Made by a program: the position numbers and the translations under genes
Part shown: positions 11,987-23,800 of the stretch, in pieces
Numbering within the stretch: position 1 is the stretch's first letter
Layout: each line of letters opens with the position of its first letter
Notes under the pieces: model-generated
Seen by the model: only the letters and a program-made list of their open reading frames with translations
Told to the model about the DNA's origin: nothing
Database searches by the model: none
Source: Pristionchus mayeri
Taxonomy: Eukaryota > Nematoda > Chromadorea > Rhabditida > Neodiplogasteridae
NCBI GenBank assembly: GCA_036245805.1
Contig: BTRK01000002.1
Coordinates: forward strand, 33,462,661 to 33,526,660
Reading direction: 5' to 3'
Length of the DNA stretch: 64,000 bases

Positions 11987-12835
11987 TACCAAATGCGGGG
12001 TGACAATTGCCAAACTCGTTGCCGTTCGCTTGTAAATTGACGAAGCAACTTGGGAGTTGTTGCATTGTAACCAGTATGTGCTCCACTACATTTGCATATG
12101 TAACACATGTTACTAGGCGATATTGAGTTTCAACGTATTCGGGGTTCATGGAAACTCCAAAACCACGACCCCCATACGATGATTTGGAGTAAAACTAACA
12201 ATCGCCTGGTAACAAGCATTGCATATGCAATAGTGGAGCACATGCTGGTTACAATGATGGTGCGTTTATCGTCGCCAATCCCCATCATTGCTAGGCCAGA
12301 ATGATTCGTTGAAGGGGGTCAAACGACGAGAAATGAGGGGTCAAATCTCCTGTCCAGGGGGGTCAGAATGAGCGTGTTGAGGGGTCTGGAGAGGGGGTCA
12401 ATTCGAGCTCGGAGAGGGGGGAAATGTAGTCAAATGAGGTCCCCCAATATCAGCGTGTTCTGAGTGAAACATAGTTGATATTTTTTTGAAATTAGCAATT
12501 TTGCAGTTGGGTTTCACTGTATCAATATTTCCTATGAGGACATTTTCACACAAAATCAATTATGTTTCACTCCGAACACGCTGATATTGGGGAACCTCAT
12601 TTGACTACATTTCCCCCCTCTCCAGACCCCTCAAAACACTCATTCTGACACCCTGGAGAGGAGATTTGACCCCTCATTTATCGTCGTTTGACCCCCCTGG
12701 AAGAGTCATTCTGAGCTAGCAATGAGAGGGATCGGCGACGATAAACGCACCATGAAACAACTCCCAAGTTACTCGGCCAAATTGCAAGCGAAGAGCAACG
12801 AGTTTGACAATTGTCACCCTCCCACCAAATGACAT
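11987..12835. mobile_element. Foldback element IR-c (about 0.85 kb) with nested element
   Basis: The left arm (GGTGACAATTGCCAAACTCG...GGGGTCTGGAGAGGGGG) pairs with the right arm ending GAGTTTGACAATTGTCACC, centred near 12510. The left arm alone carries an extra segment, 12069-12262, itself an inverted repeat beginning TGTAACCAG and ending CTGGTTACA. The right arm shows the uninterrupted version of that site. No protein is encoded. Confidence 0.8.
12069..12262. mobile_element. Nested small foldback (TGTAACCAG...CTGGTTACA)
   Basis: About 194 bp whose ends are perfect 9-bp inverted repeats. GTGCTCCACTA...TTGCATATG on the left matches GCATATGCAATAGTGGAGCAC on the right, and AGGCGAT lies on both sides. 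It interrupts the left arm of IR-c but not the right arm, which makes it the younger insertion. Confidence 0.75.
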
Positions 12836-13024
12836 GTAAAAGAAAAAGATCAAAGATCAACCAGAGCGATTCATGGTTACGGATAATTTTATTTATAGTA
12901 TCCATTCGGGTAATTAACAGAACACAGTACTTAATTTGAAAGCTAAAAAGCTATCACATCATACCATTATCGATGAGAGGCCATGGGGAGTGGAAGAAAA
13001 TAGGGGAGGAACCTCTCAGGACGA

Positions 13025-14463
13025 AGGGAAGAACGAGATATGAGTGGAGGAGAGACGAAGAGTGACCTCATTATGGGGCAGACAAATATGGAAATGGAAT
13101 AGAGTGCACTAGTAAATAAAATATTGCACGTGAGCTATGACATCTGTGTTTTGGCTCCTTGCCAAATGAAGTGGACAAAAATCAAAGTTCAAAGGTTAAT
13201 CAGATGAAGGCAGGGATACGTCATTAGGCATGGACTTCAATCGTGAACACTGTTTGATGAAAGGAATTGGCATTGTGCCAACTGAACGCAAATTATTTTT
13301 TTTCAATCCTCTAATCCCATCGTGCCCATGTACACCTGCTTCTTCTTCTCATCCAATCCAGCGATGATCGGCGTTGAATGTGAGGTTTTGGAGCCAGGCT
13401 TCCTTTTCTGAAATCACTATTTTCCACATGGGATTTACTCACGATCGTCTCCCGAATTTCGCAATCTAGCAGTTAACACTGATTCATATCATTACGCTCT
13501 CAGATCATAAACAATGAATTGAAATAGTTTTAGTGATTTGCATATTGTTTTAGCTTATGATGCTCTTCGATTATAAGGGTAATTGATATTTGTGTTCACA
13601 AATTTTTGAGTTCGCATTTATATGTCACTAGGTCGTATGATCTTAGTTAGGTGATTTCCTTCCCGATGATAACCAACAGAGTATCACTGTCTTGTGTTTT
13701 CACATTCTGTTTCCCACAGTTTTTTGGAAAAATGATCCAACCAAAGTAGTTTCGAATTTTCTACAATTTCCTCTCCAAAATACCCTCTGGGCATGATCAT
13801 TTATGGAGAATAATTCACACAGTACATCCTATTGAGACTGGAAGTGTCTATCCCCTCTGGCATCCCTTCTTCCCTTTCCCTCCTTCCTTTCTTCAGTGAT
13901 TGGATGGAACCTTCCGATGAGAGCATATTTAAGGGTCGATCAGCCCACCTTCGCTCACTTTTCAACCACCATGCTCTCGCTTTTTTATTTTCCCACTTTC
14001 TATATCGTTCAAATTCACGCTTTTTATGTGTTTTCTTCTTATTTTAATTATTTCAGTGATGTCTTCTATTGACTCCTCCTCCCTTTCTACTTCTAGTTCT
14101 TCTCTCGTCTCCTCTCCTTCTCCCCTCTGTTCAATGGCTCAACTGGAGATGCAGGTATAGCTTTCTTATCCAGTAACGGGTGACAAAGAGATCGACGAAA
14201 TTAAGAAAATAATGCAAAACCCATTATCAAGTTTCTAATCTCCCTGTATCTCCTGTTTTTATTCTCATACTCCTGTTTTTATTCTCATACTACCACATGA
14301 TCAAATACTATCACGCAGGCTCTCTTCACTTTCGCTTCATCTCCTCCTCCGACTGAATTCGATGGATACACGATGTGGAAGGAATCGAAGAGGAAGAAGA
14401 CGTCCAGTTGGCACTTGCACTCTTTCTCAGTGAGGGAGGAAACATCCACGACATTCGACCCTG
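13025..14463 (+). pseudogene. UIM-motif gene, copy 2 (frameshifted)
   Basis: Tandem copy of the gene at 5.9-7.1 kb. A Ser-rich exon at about 14059-14156 starts MSSIDSSSLSTS and ends LEMQ before GTATAG. The terminal exon starts at about 14320 (ALFTFASSPPPTEF). One base is missing after GAATTCGA near 14358, compared with copy 1. Correcting for this gives EEEEDVQLALALFLSEGG, where Phe replaces the conserved UIM Ser. A TATA-like CATATTTAAGGG at about 13926 lies 50 bp before ATGCTCTCG, preceded by GGAACCTTCC, so a promoter is plausible there. It is convergent with L2. Upstream, 13270-13480 is a decayed copy of 6.13-6.38 kb. Confidence 0.5.
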
Positions 14464-14962
14464 ATCAAATGGATTCCGACTACATCCTTTGTCCTAGCGA
14501 AACCTTTAGCACGCTCATAGCTTTAACGCATTTCCTTATTGTTTTTCGAGAATGCCCGTGATAAAAATTTATTCCAATAAAACAATCAATTTCAAAATGT
14601 GCAATGGAAGTCGAGCTCGCACAATGAAACGAAAATCCATATTATGTGTCACGTGCTTTTGCACATCAAAATCGCCCTTTACACTCGTGCACCACCTTCA
14701 CGGACATCCGTGTTTATCGCACTGAAAAAGGGCTGGTGCACACACAATACTTTGAATCTACCGGCTTGGTGTCACTGTGGTTGTGTTGTTCGCGTGAGGG
14801 GAATTGTATTTCACGCTTCGTCTCTGGCAAACCTAAATTTTCCCATCTTCTGATTTTTTTGTGAATGTGTTCACAATTGAAAAATATTAAAAACTAAAGT
14901 TGAAACAACATCAAGTGATTTTACAGATTTGTCTAAGCTAGGTGGTTCAGTCTGAGAAACCG

Positions 14963-17900
14963 TCAGCTGATTGGTAGAGTAAACATTTGGACCATTCTCA
15001 CCACGACAACAACAAAGATTGCAATCAGAACGAGAAATCCTGCGGTGCCTCCTATGATCGGCACAGTCAAATTGGAAGCAGCTGCTGCAGCAGTCGTGTT
15101 CTTTTTCTTATCCTCTGAATATGATGAATATGCAACATGATATGCAAATTGAATTTTAAACGGCATATTGTCGTTTGCTCATTTCTATATAATCTGGTCT
15201 TCAGTTCTGGTCTTCATCTGGTCTTCAGTTCACATAATTCGGTAAATTTATAAACTGTAAACTCACTATAGCAGATGACTTCAGATTCTCGATTAACCAC
15301 AGTGGAACTGTTGTCTCGAAAATTACCCGTGGGAAAATCGCATGTGATTTTATCCGTGTTTTTCACCTTGTTCGCATTGTTAAGACCATGGTACCAACTG
15401 AAAGAATAGCCGGGATATTGGGACGATAGAAGCAAAAATCGAGCATACCCTAGCTGGTATCCTTCAGTGCATTTTATTGTATCGGATTTGGTTAAGTCAC
15501 GCAGTTTACAGTCAACAGTGCTAGGACAGCTCTCGGTAAATTCTTGTCGTTTCCAGCAAATATCTGTAAAAATATCAATTTACAATCATTTCATGCTGCA
15601 AATGGTCGTAAACAATAAGTTTTAATTATCACATCTATCGAAACAGGCAGCTTTAGTCACTCGGATTGAGTCGTTGCTTGTTTTGAGATACCAGGTAGAG
15701 TTTCTGAGGGGTTATACAATATTTTAAATTATATTTTTATCAAAATATAACCTTATATTTTCCATGTCTTGCTTGCATTCCATTTCACCACTCCGAACAC
15801 GACCATCGTCCAATAACCACTCAGAATTCGGACACTGCAATTTTTCGAATTTCAAAATATTATTTTTCATAGCTTTCACAAAATGAAATAGAAAAAAAAT
15901 GTAGCATACTTACAGTTCTAATCATGCAATTCTCGCTAGTACTCGCGTTCGCGGGCTCTGAGCAATTGGGCGAAGCGAGAATAGCCAGTTCAGAGCAAAG
16001 GGAGCAAACTAAGTTTTAAAAAAATGTTGAATTTTGAATTTCGACTGCTGGAAAACTCACATCTATTTCCGCAATGCACACTAAACTTCTCTTCTGCCTC
16101 GATCAAGTTTTCTCCGTATTCCCACCACCTATAGTTGCATTTCAAAATGTCGCCAGATTCGAGAACGATTGATGAAGAATTGGCACGTTTTATTCTGTAA
16201 CTTTACTACTAGGTTATTTACAAACAATACGCAATACATGAGATGCTTTGACGGTTTACAATTGATTGGAGGTGGAGCGTATACGTCTATCTGGAAATAG
16301 CGATATCATTATAAAATACAATTTATTGTACCTTATATTGAAGAATTCCATCGCTTTCGTTGTCCGATGACGTAATAACTTCAGGATCACATTTCTGGCG
16401 ACTGTTGTGGTCCCAAAAGAGATATCCCACAGAACTGTATACTAGAGAAATTTTTGAGCCAGTAGTCTGATACTCCAAAACGGGCATGATAGTTCTATTT
16501 TTATGGAACCCTGCAGAGACCTGGTAATAATAATAATATATCTAAAATAATATCTACTAATCCTATTGGAATGAGTGATCTCAAAGTCACAATAAACAAT
16601 AGCAGTTTCGATTTACGTAGCAATGAAAAGCTATTGCGGTTTAAATCTGTTTGAACGCAATGAAAACAACTGTGCGCTATGTTAATTTTGAGACAGTACT
16701 TAATGAGAAAATGCAAGTACAGATATACTTTATCCAGCTAACGGAACTATGCATTTATACAAATTTTTACAGCTGTATATATTCAACTTACTTCGTCATC
16801 AGTTTTCCTTTTAAGTGTGAACGCGCAAACAACAAACTCGCTATCCCAGCGATTATGAGGCTTTCCTTCTAGATACATGGTAATTGAATTTTCAAATGTT
16901 AATCAATACGAACTTACAGTCGCGCCGGAAAGTCATCGGGCACTTTTTGAATTTGTTGCAACTTTTTGCCCAGGAAAGGCATCATACTGGTACTAAGGTA
17001 TGATGTACCAAATTCATCGGACATTATGGTCGTGATGCTATGGCATGACGCCATTGCTTAGTTATTGCGTAGTGATGACGCAATCAATCTGCCCTTTTTC
17101 AAAACGGCATTATTCTTACACAGATTTTTTCCTGCTGGCCAAAATTTTTGAGGTTGGAGATATGACCGAGGCCTACCCAGAATAAATTTTTGAAAGTGCT
17201 GCGCGGTCGCAAATTGGCTGCAACCGTGCTGCAAAAATAGGATCCGAAATTCAGATCTCGGCTTCTAGACTCGTTCAAAGCATCAAAATGATCGTAATCA
17301 CAATTCTAGATGATCTTGAGAATATGAAAATGGTCTGTCAACATTTGCCCTCAGGGCATGAAAAAATCACTTTTTTGCATGCTCATTTTTTGGACATCCA
17401 TAACTTTGTGGATGGTTCCTGGAAAAATCTGATTTTTATGTGAGAATGTTCAAAATATATTAAAGATATGATTTCCAACTTTTTCGAATGTTGGGATTAC
17501 TTTCCTGCTCGCGGCGACCAATTTTCGGAGGGATACTCGGGTCGGGAAACACCTTGTTTACGCACTCTCGTCGTCTGCACTCTCTCGCCCATAGGGGTAA
17601 ACAAGGTGTTTCCCGACCCTAGTATACCTCCTAAAAACGCACACCATGGGTCGGAAAGATATCCAATCGCTCTAAAAAGTTGGAATTCAGTTCTTCAATA
17701 CATTTTGAACATTACCTGATAAAAAACCAAATTTTTCCAGGAACTACCCACAAAGTTATGAATGTCCAAAAAATGAGCATGCAAAAAAGTGATTTTTTCG
17801 TGCCCTGAGGGCAAAAGTTGACCGACCATTTTCATATTCTCAGGATCATCTAGAATTGTGATTACGATCATTTTGATGCTTTGAACGAGTCTCTAGCTTG

Positions 17901-18760
17901 TCTAGAAGCCCAGATCTGAATTTCGGACCCTATTTTTGCAGCACGATTGCAGCCAATGTGCGACCGCGCAGCACTTTCAAAAATTTATTCTGGGTAGGCC
18001 TCGGTCATATCTCCAACCTCAAAAAGTTTGGCCAGCAGGAAAAATTCTGTGTAAGAATAATGATTGATTGCGTCATCACTACGCAATAACTAAGCAATGA
18101 CGTCATGCCATAGCACCACGACCATAATGTCCGATGAATTTGGTACATCATACCTTAGTACCAGTATGATGCCTTTCCTGGGCAAAAGTTTCTACACATT
18201 CAAAAAGTGCCCGGTGACTTTCCGGCGCGACTGTACCTATCTCGAACAATTTTTCATTCACTTTCGCACCGCTTTTAGTGCATTTGAATTGATCCCCAAC
18301 ATGATTAAATGTAATATCGGAATCAGTAAGATATTCCGCCGAATCACGGACATTCACTTGCATTATCATTCGATGTTTATTATAAGAATAATATCTGTGA
18401 AGTTAGAAAATAGCGTAATAGTTTTCAATCGTAAAAGGCACCAACCGTCTCTGGATGATAACATCGCAGTCCTTATTTTTTTATAGTATCTCCTGGCCAG
18501 AGCAATCTCAGTTTATTTTGGTTCGAACCAGACTCAATACACGAATCACGAAGGAAACAATCCTGGAGTGAGTATAATCGAAAAAAAGTGAACAAAAAAC
18601 TACTTTACAATACCCTTGTTTTTCCACATTGACCCAAATCGATGCTGTCATCGGCGCCCCGCGAGAGAGCCAACGCACTGAGGAGAAGCAGAAGTATTTT
18701 AAGCAGCTGAAATTTTTTTTGTAAAAGGAAAACTGTGAAATGCTTTTAGCAACTGACCAT
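14963..18760 (-). CDS. L2: single-pass membrane Cys-rich protein, with 1.3-kb foldback in an intron
   Basis: The most complete member of the L family. The start is an ATG at 18758-18760 directly followed by a GTCAGTT donor, so exon 1 codes for only the initiator Met. Exon 2 (about 18610-18715) then gives LLKILLLLLSALALSRGADD, a typical signal peptide, followed by DLGQCG. Further exons are about 18430-18565 (DCFLRDSCI), 18237-18395 (MIMQVNVRDSAEYL...FNHVGDQFKCTKSG), about 16797-16868 (GKPHNRWDSEFVVCAFTLK), 16.33-16.50 kb, IDVYAPPPIN near 16290, 16.06-16.20 kb (GDILKCNYRWWEYG), about 15.93-16.02 kb (CSLCSELAILASPNC), 15.76-15.84 kb (CPNSEWLLDDGRVRSGEMEC), 15.2-15.57 kb, and the last exon with TVPIIGGTAGFLVLIAIFVV and stop at 14963. 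An extra A in an A-run near 18485 shifts the frame. This may be a sequencing error or real damage. Confidence 0.6.
16917..18233. mobile_element. Foldback element IR-d, CAGTCGCGCC ends, TA target duplication
   Basis: CAGTCGCGCCGGAAAGTCA at 16917 and its inverse ending at 18233 bound arms of about 580 bp around a centre near 17590, where GGGTCGGGAAACACC pairs with GGTGTTTCCCGACCC. TA dinucleotides flank both ends (16915 and 18234), as in Tc1/mariner-type non-autonomous elements. It lies in an L2 intron, and its right end touches the L2 5' splice site. A half copy is at 6373. Confidence 0.88.
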
Positions 18761-18769
18761 AAACGATGA

Positions 18770-19344
18770 GAGAAGGAACAAAAGTCGAAAAACGAGGGAA
18801 GAGACCACCCGGCGTGAAAGGGAGGTCGAGAAATGAATGGAGGAGCGAAGAAAAGGATTCATTTCATGATTTGCAAAATTTTGAAGTGAATTAAAATTCT
18901 ATGCAAAATAGTATTCCACTAGCTGATTTCGGTTTCGTAATGTGTTGATTTCGAGGCCATTGAACTGTTTCGCATTCCGTCTCGAGCTGATCTCAACGAT
19001 CTTTATCAAAACCCTAACCCGGCTTACTCACAGAGATAAGAGAGGCGGGAAAGAACGCGTTTACAGAAAAAAATGGCGTTGCTTGCACAAGATTTCACAA
19101 TTGCGTTTCACAGCATTTCACATCAGTTATCTCTTACTACTTATTTCTCTATTTCGCTCCATATCCTTTGATTTTCGCAACATGCCATCGAACGTTTGCC
19201 TCTCGCGAAATCTGTCTTCACTATGTAGAAATTGGTTCAATTCGTCCATTAAATTTTGTAAGCACGAGGAGGCATTGACAATTGAGAGGGAGTCTCCTCT
19301 TTTTCCACTCTCACAAATACCACCTCCATTTAGAAGCTCAGCAT
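18770..19344. other. Intergenic, between divergent L2 and P1
   Basis: No gene is supported. As L2 runs left and P1 runs right, this 0.58 kb should contain both promoters, but no convincing TATA box or repeat stands out. The short open frames here overlap each other in several frames and look like chance. Confidence 0.4.
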
Positions 19345-20734
19345 ATGTCATTAGAATTCATCGATCAGGAGCAAATTCCCGAAGATAATGATGTCTACGT
19401 AGTTGAAGACGGTGAGCTAATTGCAATCTTGAATCACATTTTGTTGTTTCAGGCACTATATTTTACCATACACGAAAGATGAGACGATTGTACGTGAAAT
19501 TCGAGTAAGTTTGATAAGAATTGTTCTATTTTTGTCATTGTTGTACTCATTTTTTTACTGCAGTGACAAAGAAGTCGACGCTTCCGAGTTCCCTCACGGA
19601 GACATACACGCTATGGGAGTGCACGGAAATTCCGTTTACTTCGAAGCGAATCGGAAGGTATAGTTGTCTTTACCTTCCGACTCTTGTTTTCTGTTTCTAA
19701 AAGAGTTCTTTCAGATTTACCAGGCCTCCTTCTCTTGTCAATCTGATGAAATAACAATACAGATCTTGAGAGAACAACTCGACGTAAGCAGTGAAATATT
19801 TACCTTTAGCTCGTGGAACTTCACGGAAAACATTCCATTTAGATCAAATTTCAATTGTTATGATTTTTGTTCAAATCGCAGAACGAGGATGTGCACTGCG
19901 GTGCGATGTGTAGTCAGCTGAGGAATGGGAAGAAGTGCGTCTACCGAATGGGCGAAGATCCGGAGAAGGATGGAGTTCTAATCGATGCTTCTAAAGATGA
20001 TTTACATGTTCGAATGGTCTTCAAGTGCATTCACAGGTATACGACAGATGATAAAATGGAAGATGGGAAATTCCTCCATTGTTTTTCTTCATTATTAGTC
20101 AATCAGCCTCCAGTGTATCGATCTGAGTTCAGACTGATTTACACATTCATTTTTAATTGTAGAGGAAAAGCGTTGTTCACTAAAGTGAGGAAGAACTTGG
20201 ATCGTCCGTTTGCCCGTAAACTAAGCCCGAAGATCATAGTTATTGAAGTGGGAGAATTTTTCTACGTTGATCATATCAATATGCAACGAATAGAACAACA
20301 TCAACTTGGGTGAAGTTCTTGAGAAAAATGTGATCTTTCTGTCAGTTGCCTCTCTCCAACTCCGTCGTTTGGCCACACGCGAACGATTCCTCATCACTCG
20401 CTTATTTCGCAACCGGAATGAAACTGCGGGTTCTCGATCTGGACACGCTCGAGTTCCTTCCGGATTTGAGCTTCGGGTGAGTAGAAAAGCAATGGAATTC
20501 TCTTACATTGAGTGAATGCGACAGTCACAGACAATCGATGCCTCCTAAAAAATAAACTGCACAATAGTTGAGTCAAATGTCTCCTGCAGGGAATATGCGG
20601 ATGGGAAGGCAATGGTGAGGAGAGAGGTCTACTCGCTGAAAGCAGTCATCGATGGGACGATTAGCGTGCTGAGGAAGGGGGGAGATGGGTCTTTTTGGCT
20701 TGAGACCACATCACTTTCCGATGAATATGTATGA
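19345..20734 (+). CDS. P1: N-terminal domain of the PEK-like kinase family, without kinase
   Basis: Intact multi-exon gene. Exon 1 is MSLEFIDQEQIPEDN...VEDG, then TIFYHTRKMRRLYVKF, DKEVDASEFPHGDIHAMGVH, IYQASFSCQSDEITIQI, about 19882-20037 (CSQLRNGKKCVYRMGEDPEK DG...), GKALFTKVRKNL...KLSPKIIVIEV, about 20346-20476 (FATGMKLRVLDLDTLEFLPD) and 20588-20734 (YSLKAVIDGTISVLRKGG...SDEYV). Every exon has a counterpart in K1, K2 and K3, where the chain continues into a protein kinase. Here it ends with Val-TGA read straight through the position of the K1 splice donor. The repeated short beta-rich blocks suggest a propeller- or sandwich-like fold; this is inference. It is tail to tail with K1, whose stop is 68 bp away. 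A decoy or regulatory partner of the kinases is possible but unproven. Confidence 0.7.
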
Positions 20735-20801
20735 CCGTAGACAAATGATTGTCATTTGAAAATAATATTTGTGCTATATTTATTTATAATATTTATTTTT
20801 A

Positions 20802-23800
20802 CTATCCGAGGAATGAATGTTCGAGAATCTCTTTGCAATCAGGCCTATCCACATCGTCATAATTGGTGAGCCAAGCCACAAATTGCTCCTGAAATAATAG
20901 TGCTAGGAAGCATTATAGTATCGGAAGCTCACCACTTCCGGCAATTGGTTAAGGACATCGCTTGGACGTCTCCTTCGATAGTTGTCGAATACCTATAATT
21001 TAATTTGTTTTGTTTAAGTAGTGGGTACAACTGCCATTTCCGCCTCATCATCCGTCATTACGACGCATAGTTGAGCCAGAATCAGACCGAGGGAGAAAAT
21101 GTCGACCTTCGCAGAGTAGCCAGCCCATCCACCCTGGAATCAGTACATTTAACAATGACTGGTATACAAGTAAATTCTTCGTGGTCGAGTCGACAATAAC
21201 CTTTCTATTTGGAATTCGAGGCCAACCTGCTCTGGGGCCATGTACATGGGCGTGCCTCTCCCCACAGTGCGACTCATAGCAATGTCCTGCCCGTTCTTGA
21301 TCGCTCGATAGGCAACAATGCCCAAATCGCAAATCTTCACTCGATCTACCGAAGCGAAGAGGATGTTACTGGGCTGCGAATTTTAGTTTAAAAGTTCGCA
21401 ACAATTTTTACTAAAACAATACAATATATGGTAATTTAAAAATATTCAATGTACCTTCAAATCTCGATGAATCTTTCCGCGATCATGAATGTATCCAACA
21501 AACTATCTGTTTGAACCACGATTTCATTCTAGATAGATCTCGTTGAGCATTTCTTCTTAGCCAATCGAAGAGAGTTGATTCGCAGAGCTAGATTTTCGAA
21601 AAAAATCAATCCTTTTTCATTTTCCCGAACCTCCATTTGAATGTAGAGAAACGAGCAACCTTCCCTGTAGAAGAGCTGAAGATAACTTAAAAAATGGGAA
21701 ATTGATGAAATCTCACCTGCTCTTTGGACTTTAGCTCTGCTAGCAGCAACTCGTCCTGCCCTCGCTTAACACAAAATATGTACATTAACTAGATGCAATG
21801 AATCGTTGTCATTTGAGATTTTTTCAAACATATTAATAATGTCACTTATCATTGAATGGTACAGAACCTGCCAGCCTTCTGGCGGTTCCTCCTTCCACGA
21901 GTCATTATAGCGGACGATAGATGGATGATCGAATGAGGCGAGCGCACAAACTTCTTCCATTGCCTTGTTCACATCATGTTTTCTAGAAAAGTGGAATTCG
22001 GCCAACATTATACAGAAGGAGAAATTGCAGAAAGGACATACTTCCAAGTATATTTTTGCAGTTTGACAAATATAATTCAACTTTACGTACTTTCCTCGAA
22101 GAGGTATTCTTTTGACTGCGTATCTCCACTTGTCCAGTTTGTTCTCCGCCTCAAAAATGCAGCCGAATCCGCCCTGCCCGAGGATCTTGATGGGCGTGAA
22201 CTTGCTGCGAAATCTGATAAATGATAATACTATGGGGGAAATACTGGTGAGAGATCCTAACTCAGACTGGAATTCAGCTCACGCATCGGGTTCCGTACCA
22301 ATTAACATGTTTGCTGATTCGTTCATCGTCGCTTGAGACTGAAATTTTTTTTTCGTGCTAGCCATCTCTCTTCGGGTATGAAATCGCATCTCTTTCGAAA
22401 AGTTATCAGTAGCATGCAATGGTACTTACATAACCTCGGGGCAGTTCAGCGGTTATCAAATGCATTTTCCCGCCTCTCTTTCCGATCGCTGTGACGACTC
22501 CATCGCGAACGGCTTTGACCGACAGTGGTTGGAGGAAGTCCCTGATGCAGGGCGCGCTACACAACAGCCTATCCATTCATTCAACGTTCTCTCTCTCGCA
22601 TTCCAGACTGATCAGAGCGCCCACTGAACGAATAGAATATTTTTGTGTATTGCGAAGTCTGGTGACCCTTCCAGGCACAATTCGTTAACCTGATATCAGG
22701 TAGGCTCATGCAACATTTGGACATTTACTTGAACCGGAGTGGTGGCAGGAGCTTCATGTTCTCCGTGTCAGCAACGAAAAGCCGAACCCCGAAATCGCAA
22801 TAGAAGAAGTTGCCGTCAACAGTGAACGAGTCAGTAAATGACACATCTACCCTAAGATGAAGCTGAAACGAAAAACTGAGGAAAAGCTTGTAATTGAGGC
22901 TTACTTCTAGCAAGATTATATTCTCACTCAGCATTCTTACTACATGCTTCTCTTCGCGCCCAAAGTCCAGGCTGAAGTAGACGAGCTTGTCTCTGAATAA
23001 GGGTCATGTTTGGTCGATAAGATTACTCTTAAATATCATTCAATGAAAAATGCCAACACACCCGATAGAGCCAAGAAAGTATTTTTTTTCGAGTTCGTTG
23101 TCAGGAATGTCGACGAGAACTCCATCACTATCAGGATCTTCGGAGATGCGATAAAAATACTTGTTTCCACCTCGTTCTCGAGTGGAATGGCCATTCCCGT
23201 GTGAAGCTTCATACTAAATGTTGTACAGTACATGCTAATCGCATTGCCCATATGCGGTCGTGGCGGCTCGCGGCGGCCCGCGGATCCCGCGGATCGTTTC
23301 TGTGGGAACGTGAGCAAGTTTCAATCAAAAAGACAACGATTTTCATGTTTCTCGCATTATTCCCGATCGGAATATATATACTTTGTATTTTTCTACTTGG
23401 GTTGGAACGAATTTTGAAAATTGTTTGACTCACGAAATATAGTTGACCCACTGAACTAGTCATAAATAACAATTCTCCATCTCATAATCAGACGCAATGT
23501 ACACGTGATTTGCGACTCCTCAGTGATGAAAAAGCCATATTGATGGACCAGCTCATATGGGTATATTGTATTTTCGTGTGCCAGAGAATTTTCAGATCCC
23601 GTTCCCCCCCATAGAATACAAAAGATATATCATATATTCCGATCGAGAATAATGCGAGGAACTTGAAAATCGATGTCTCGTTGCTTGAAAATTACTCGTG
23701 TTTCCGCAAAAACGATCCGCGGGCCGCAGCGGCAGCATATGGGCAATGCGATTAACATGTACTGTATGTTCAAAATAGCTTTTGAATAAGTTCAACATAG

